Positions 63,110-64,000 of a stretch of DNA of 64,000 nt are shown here, piece by piece. Position 1 is the first letter of the stretch. Every line of letters begins with the position of its first letter. Under the pieces are notes generated by a model. That model searched no databases, was not told where the DNA came from, and saw nothing but the letters and a program-made list of their open reading frames with translations. The stretch comes from Prostheceraeus crozeri (taxonomy: Eukaryota; Platyhelminthes; Polycladida; Euryleptidae): the NCBI GenBank assembly GCA_907163375.1, contig CAJQUW010011630.1:62001-126000 (forward strand), read 5' to 3'. The translations under genes were made by a program, and so were the position numbers.

Positions 63110-64000
63110 TTATGTCAATACATCTCCTGAATGTGGTAGCGTGAGTTTTATTCTTTTGGGTGGAGGTATGTTTGTGTCAGGATGTCCATGTGGAAGAGAT
63201 GTGTTATGTCCTATCCAACACCTCTTATCTTCCCATGCTGAAAGTGCTCGTTTCTTGAACGTGTGCGTTTTCACAGTATGAACTTGAGATTTTAAGATTG
63301 TCATATTGACAAACGTTATAGTTTTATTTTTATAGGCCTTCTTATAGGACCGATGTTTCATTTTGTGAACAATGGATTTTGATATACCTTTAGCACGCTT
63401 AATACTATCTGCACATTCTTTTAATTTCATGGAATACATTTTAGGACGGAGGAGAATCATTTAATCTATTTCCTTTCCTGCTGTTTCATCCTTAAAACAA
63501 CCAAGTTTGGCTTTATTCTGTATGGAATAGGTTGGATGAGTGGGATTGTAGTTAGATGTGTCGAAATATTTTTCTAATGACTTACCTACTTCATTAAAAT
63601 TTCAATCTTTTTGAGTGGTAATTCCTAAAAAGAAACTATCTGTATCACCACCCAGCAAGCGAACCTCTTTTACGAGAGGGCATGGTTTTAATATTTTGTA
63701 GAAGAGTTGATACATTTCAAGCTTGGAATAATCTAGAACGGCTTGCCCAATATAGATGGGTTTGCACAACTCAACTTCAGATTTTATCATTTTAACACCT
63801 ACAAGATCCTTATCGATGATGTCTCTATCAATGAAAAGAGGTGATGAGGTCAATTTGTGATATTTTTGTTCATCAATGACTAGTTTGTAGTTCATACGTT
63901 TTCTAACATCCTCCATGATCTTTCCGAAAAGACTGTTATTCTTATATTTATAAAAATCCTTTTCAAAATTATTTTGGGCGAGTGCACGTTTTTGACTGTT
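63110..64000 (-). pseudogene. Polinton protein-primed DNA polymerase B, C-terminal part
   Basis: Replicative polymerase of the element, entering from the right window edge. The segment at 63602-63916 carries IYIGQAVLDYSKLEMYQLFY and the catalytic motif LLGGDTDSFFLG (family B motif C, DTDS). The C-terminal segment begins RPKMYSMKLK with RAKGISKSIVHKMKH, the thumb end, and finishes KRALSAWEDKRCWI. The gene is broken at least once within the visible part. The exonuclease and priming regions lie outside the window. Confidence 0.85.

Larger units (their letters stand above)
50258..64000. mobile_element. Polinton/Maverick (adintovirus-like) element, right end beyond window
   Basis: Fossil virus-like element. 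Its parts in order are: candidate terminal direct repeats, promoter, spliced unknown gene, RING-like ORF, exonuclease-like gene, small conserved domain, second RING-like ORF, basic/hydrophobic protein, packaging ATPase, unknown basic-tailed protein, integrase, membrane-active protein, major capsid, adenain-type protease, a minus-strand TBP-like/PC4-like cluster, two large structural paralogues, and DNA polymerase B on the minus strand. The left boundary is inferred. Many genes are uninterrupted; roughly six to eight breaks are spread over the others. It therefore looks like a relatively young but non-functional copy. The host's repeat-rich DNA lies to the left. Confidence 0.9.

Noticed and set aside
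1-64000. CRISPR arrays, bacterial operons, rRNA or tRNA genes
   Set aside because: No regularly spaced identical repeats, no Shine-Dalgarno-led operons and no tRNA or rRNA signatures were seen; all signals are eukaryotic.

Overview
The window looks like repeat-rich, A+T-rich genomic DNA from an invertebrate animal. The reasons are the mix of mobile elements (mariner, Tc1-type, P-like with a THAP domain, hAT, a CMC-like element, Crypton-type recombinase, Penelope-like elements, several LINEs and a Polinton), GT-AG introns with short polypyrimidine tracts, TATA/CCAAT promoters with an arthropod-style TCATTC initiator, and one recognisable animal gene of the DHHC palmitoyltransferase family. An arthropod or another marine invertebrate is plausible, but the sequence alone does not settle this. 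No rRNA, tRNA, CRISPR array or prokaryotic operon was seen.

Layout. 1-1180: right part of a mariner element. About 3007-5760: decayed P-like transposase gene with an N-terminal THAP finger, interrupted by an IS630/Tc1/mariner-type element (3286-4469). 6450-7290: decayed tyrosine-recombinase (DUF3504/Crypton) fragment. 7346-9933: hAT-like element without a recognisable transposase. 12637-13397: possible inverted-repeat element. 13985-14330: LINE fragment. 17.8-22.7 kb: hAT, HTH-transposase, Penelope and Tc1 fragments. 24.8-25.3 kb: degenerate minisatellite. 25.5-26.4 kb: second Penelope fragment between inverted arms. 29.1-36.5 kb: pile-up of four LINE pieces, one with a 692-codon open reverse transcriptase carrying a PHD finger, plus a hAT element nested in a pogo/Tc1-type MITE. 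36757-39372: a nearly whole DNA transposon with CACTG ends, about 100-bp inverted repeats, an ATAA duplication and a 497-codon transposase-like ORF. 40051-42194: gene-less hAT-type element with a perfect 8-bp duplication. 42.5-43.4 kb: the DHHC gene, the only convincing host gene. 43.4-49.1 kb: no gene recognised. 49160-49704: Harbinger-type MITE.

From about 50.26 kb to the right edge lies a Polinton/Maverick (adintovirus-like) element, treated here as a fossil. Its recognisable parts are packaging ATPase, chromodomain integrase, adenain-type protease, double-jelly-roll capsid protein, membrane-active and basic small proteins, two copies of a large structural protein, and protein-primed DNA polymerase B running in from the right edge. 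Several genes are uninterrupted. Roughly six to eight breaks are spread over the others, so it looks like a fairly recent but decaying copy. The less familiar parts are the most interesting. A minus-strand cluster holds a TATA-binding-protein-like gene with two repeats and a tandem pair of small paralogous proteins with a weak PC4-like signature. The left arm has a DEDDh-exonuclease-like protein, two small RING-type zinc-finger proteins, a candidate intron placed directly after a start codon, and a CCAAT/TATA/initiator promoter. Together these suggest an element that carries pieces of its own transcription machinery.
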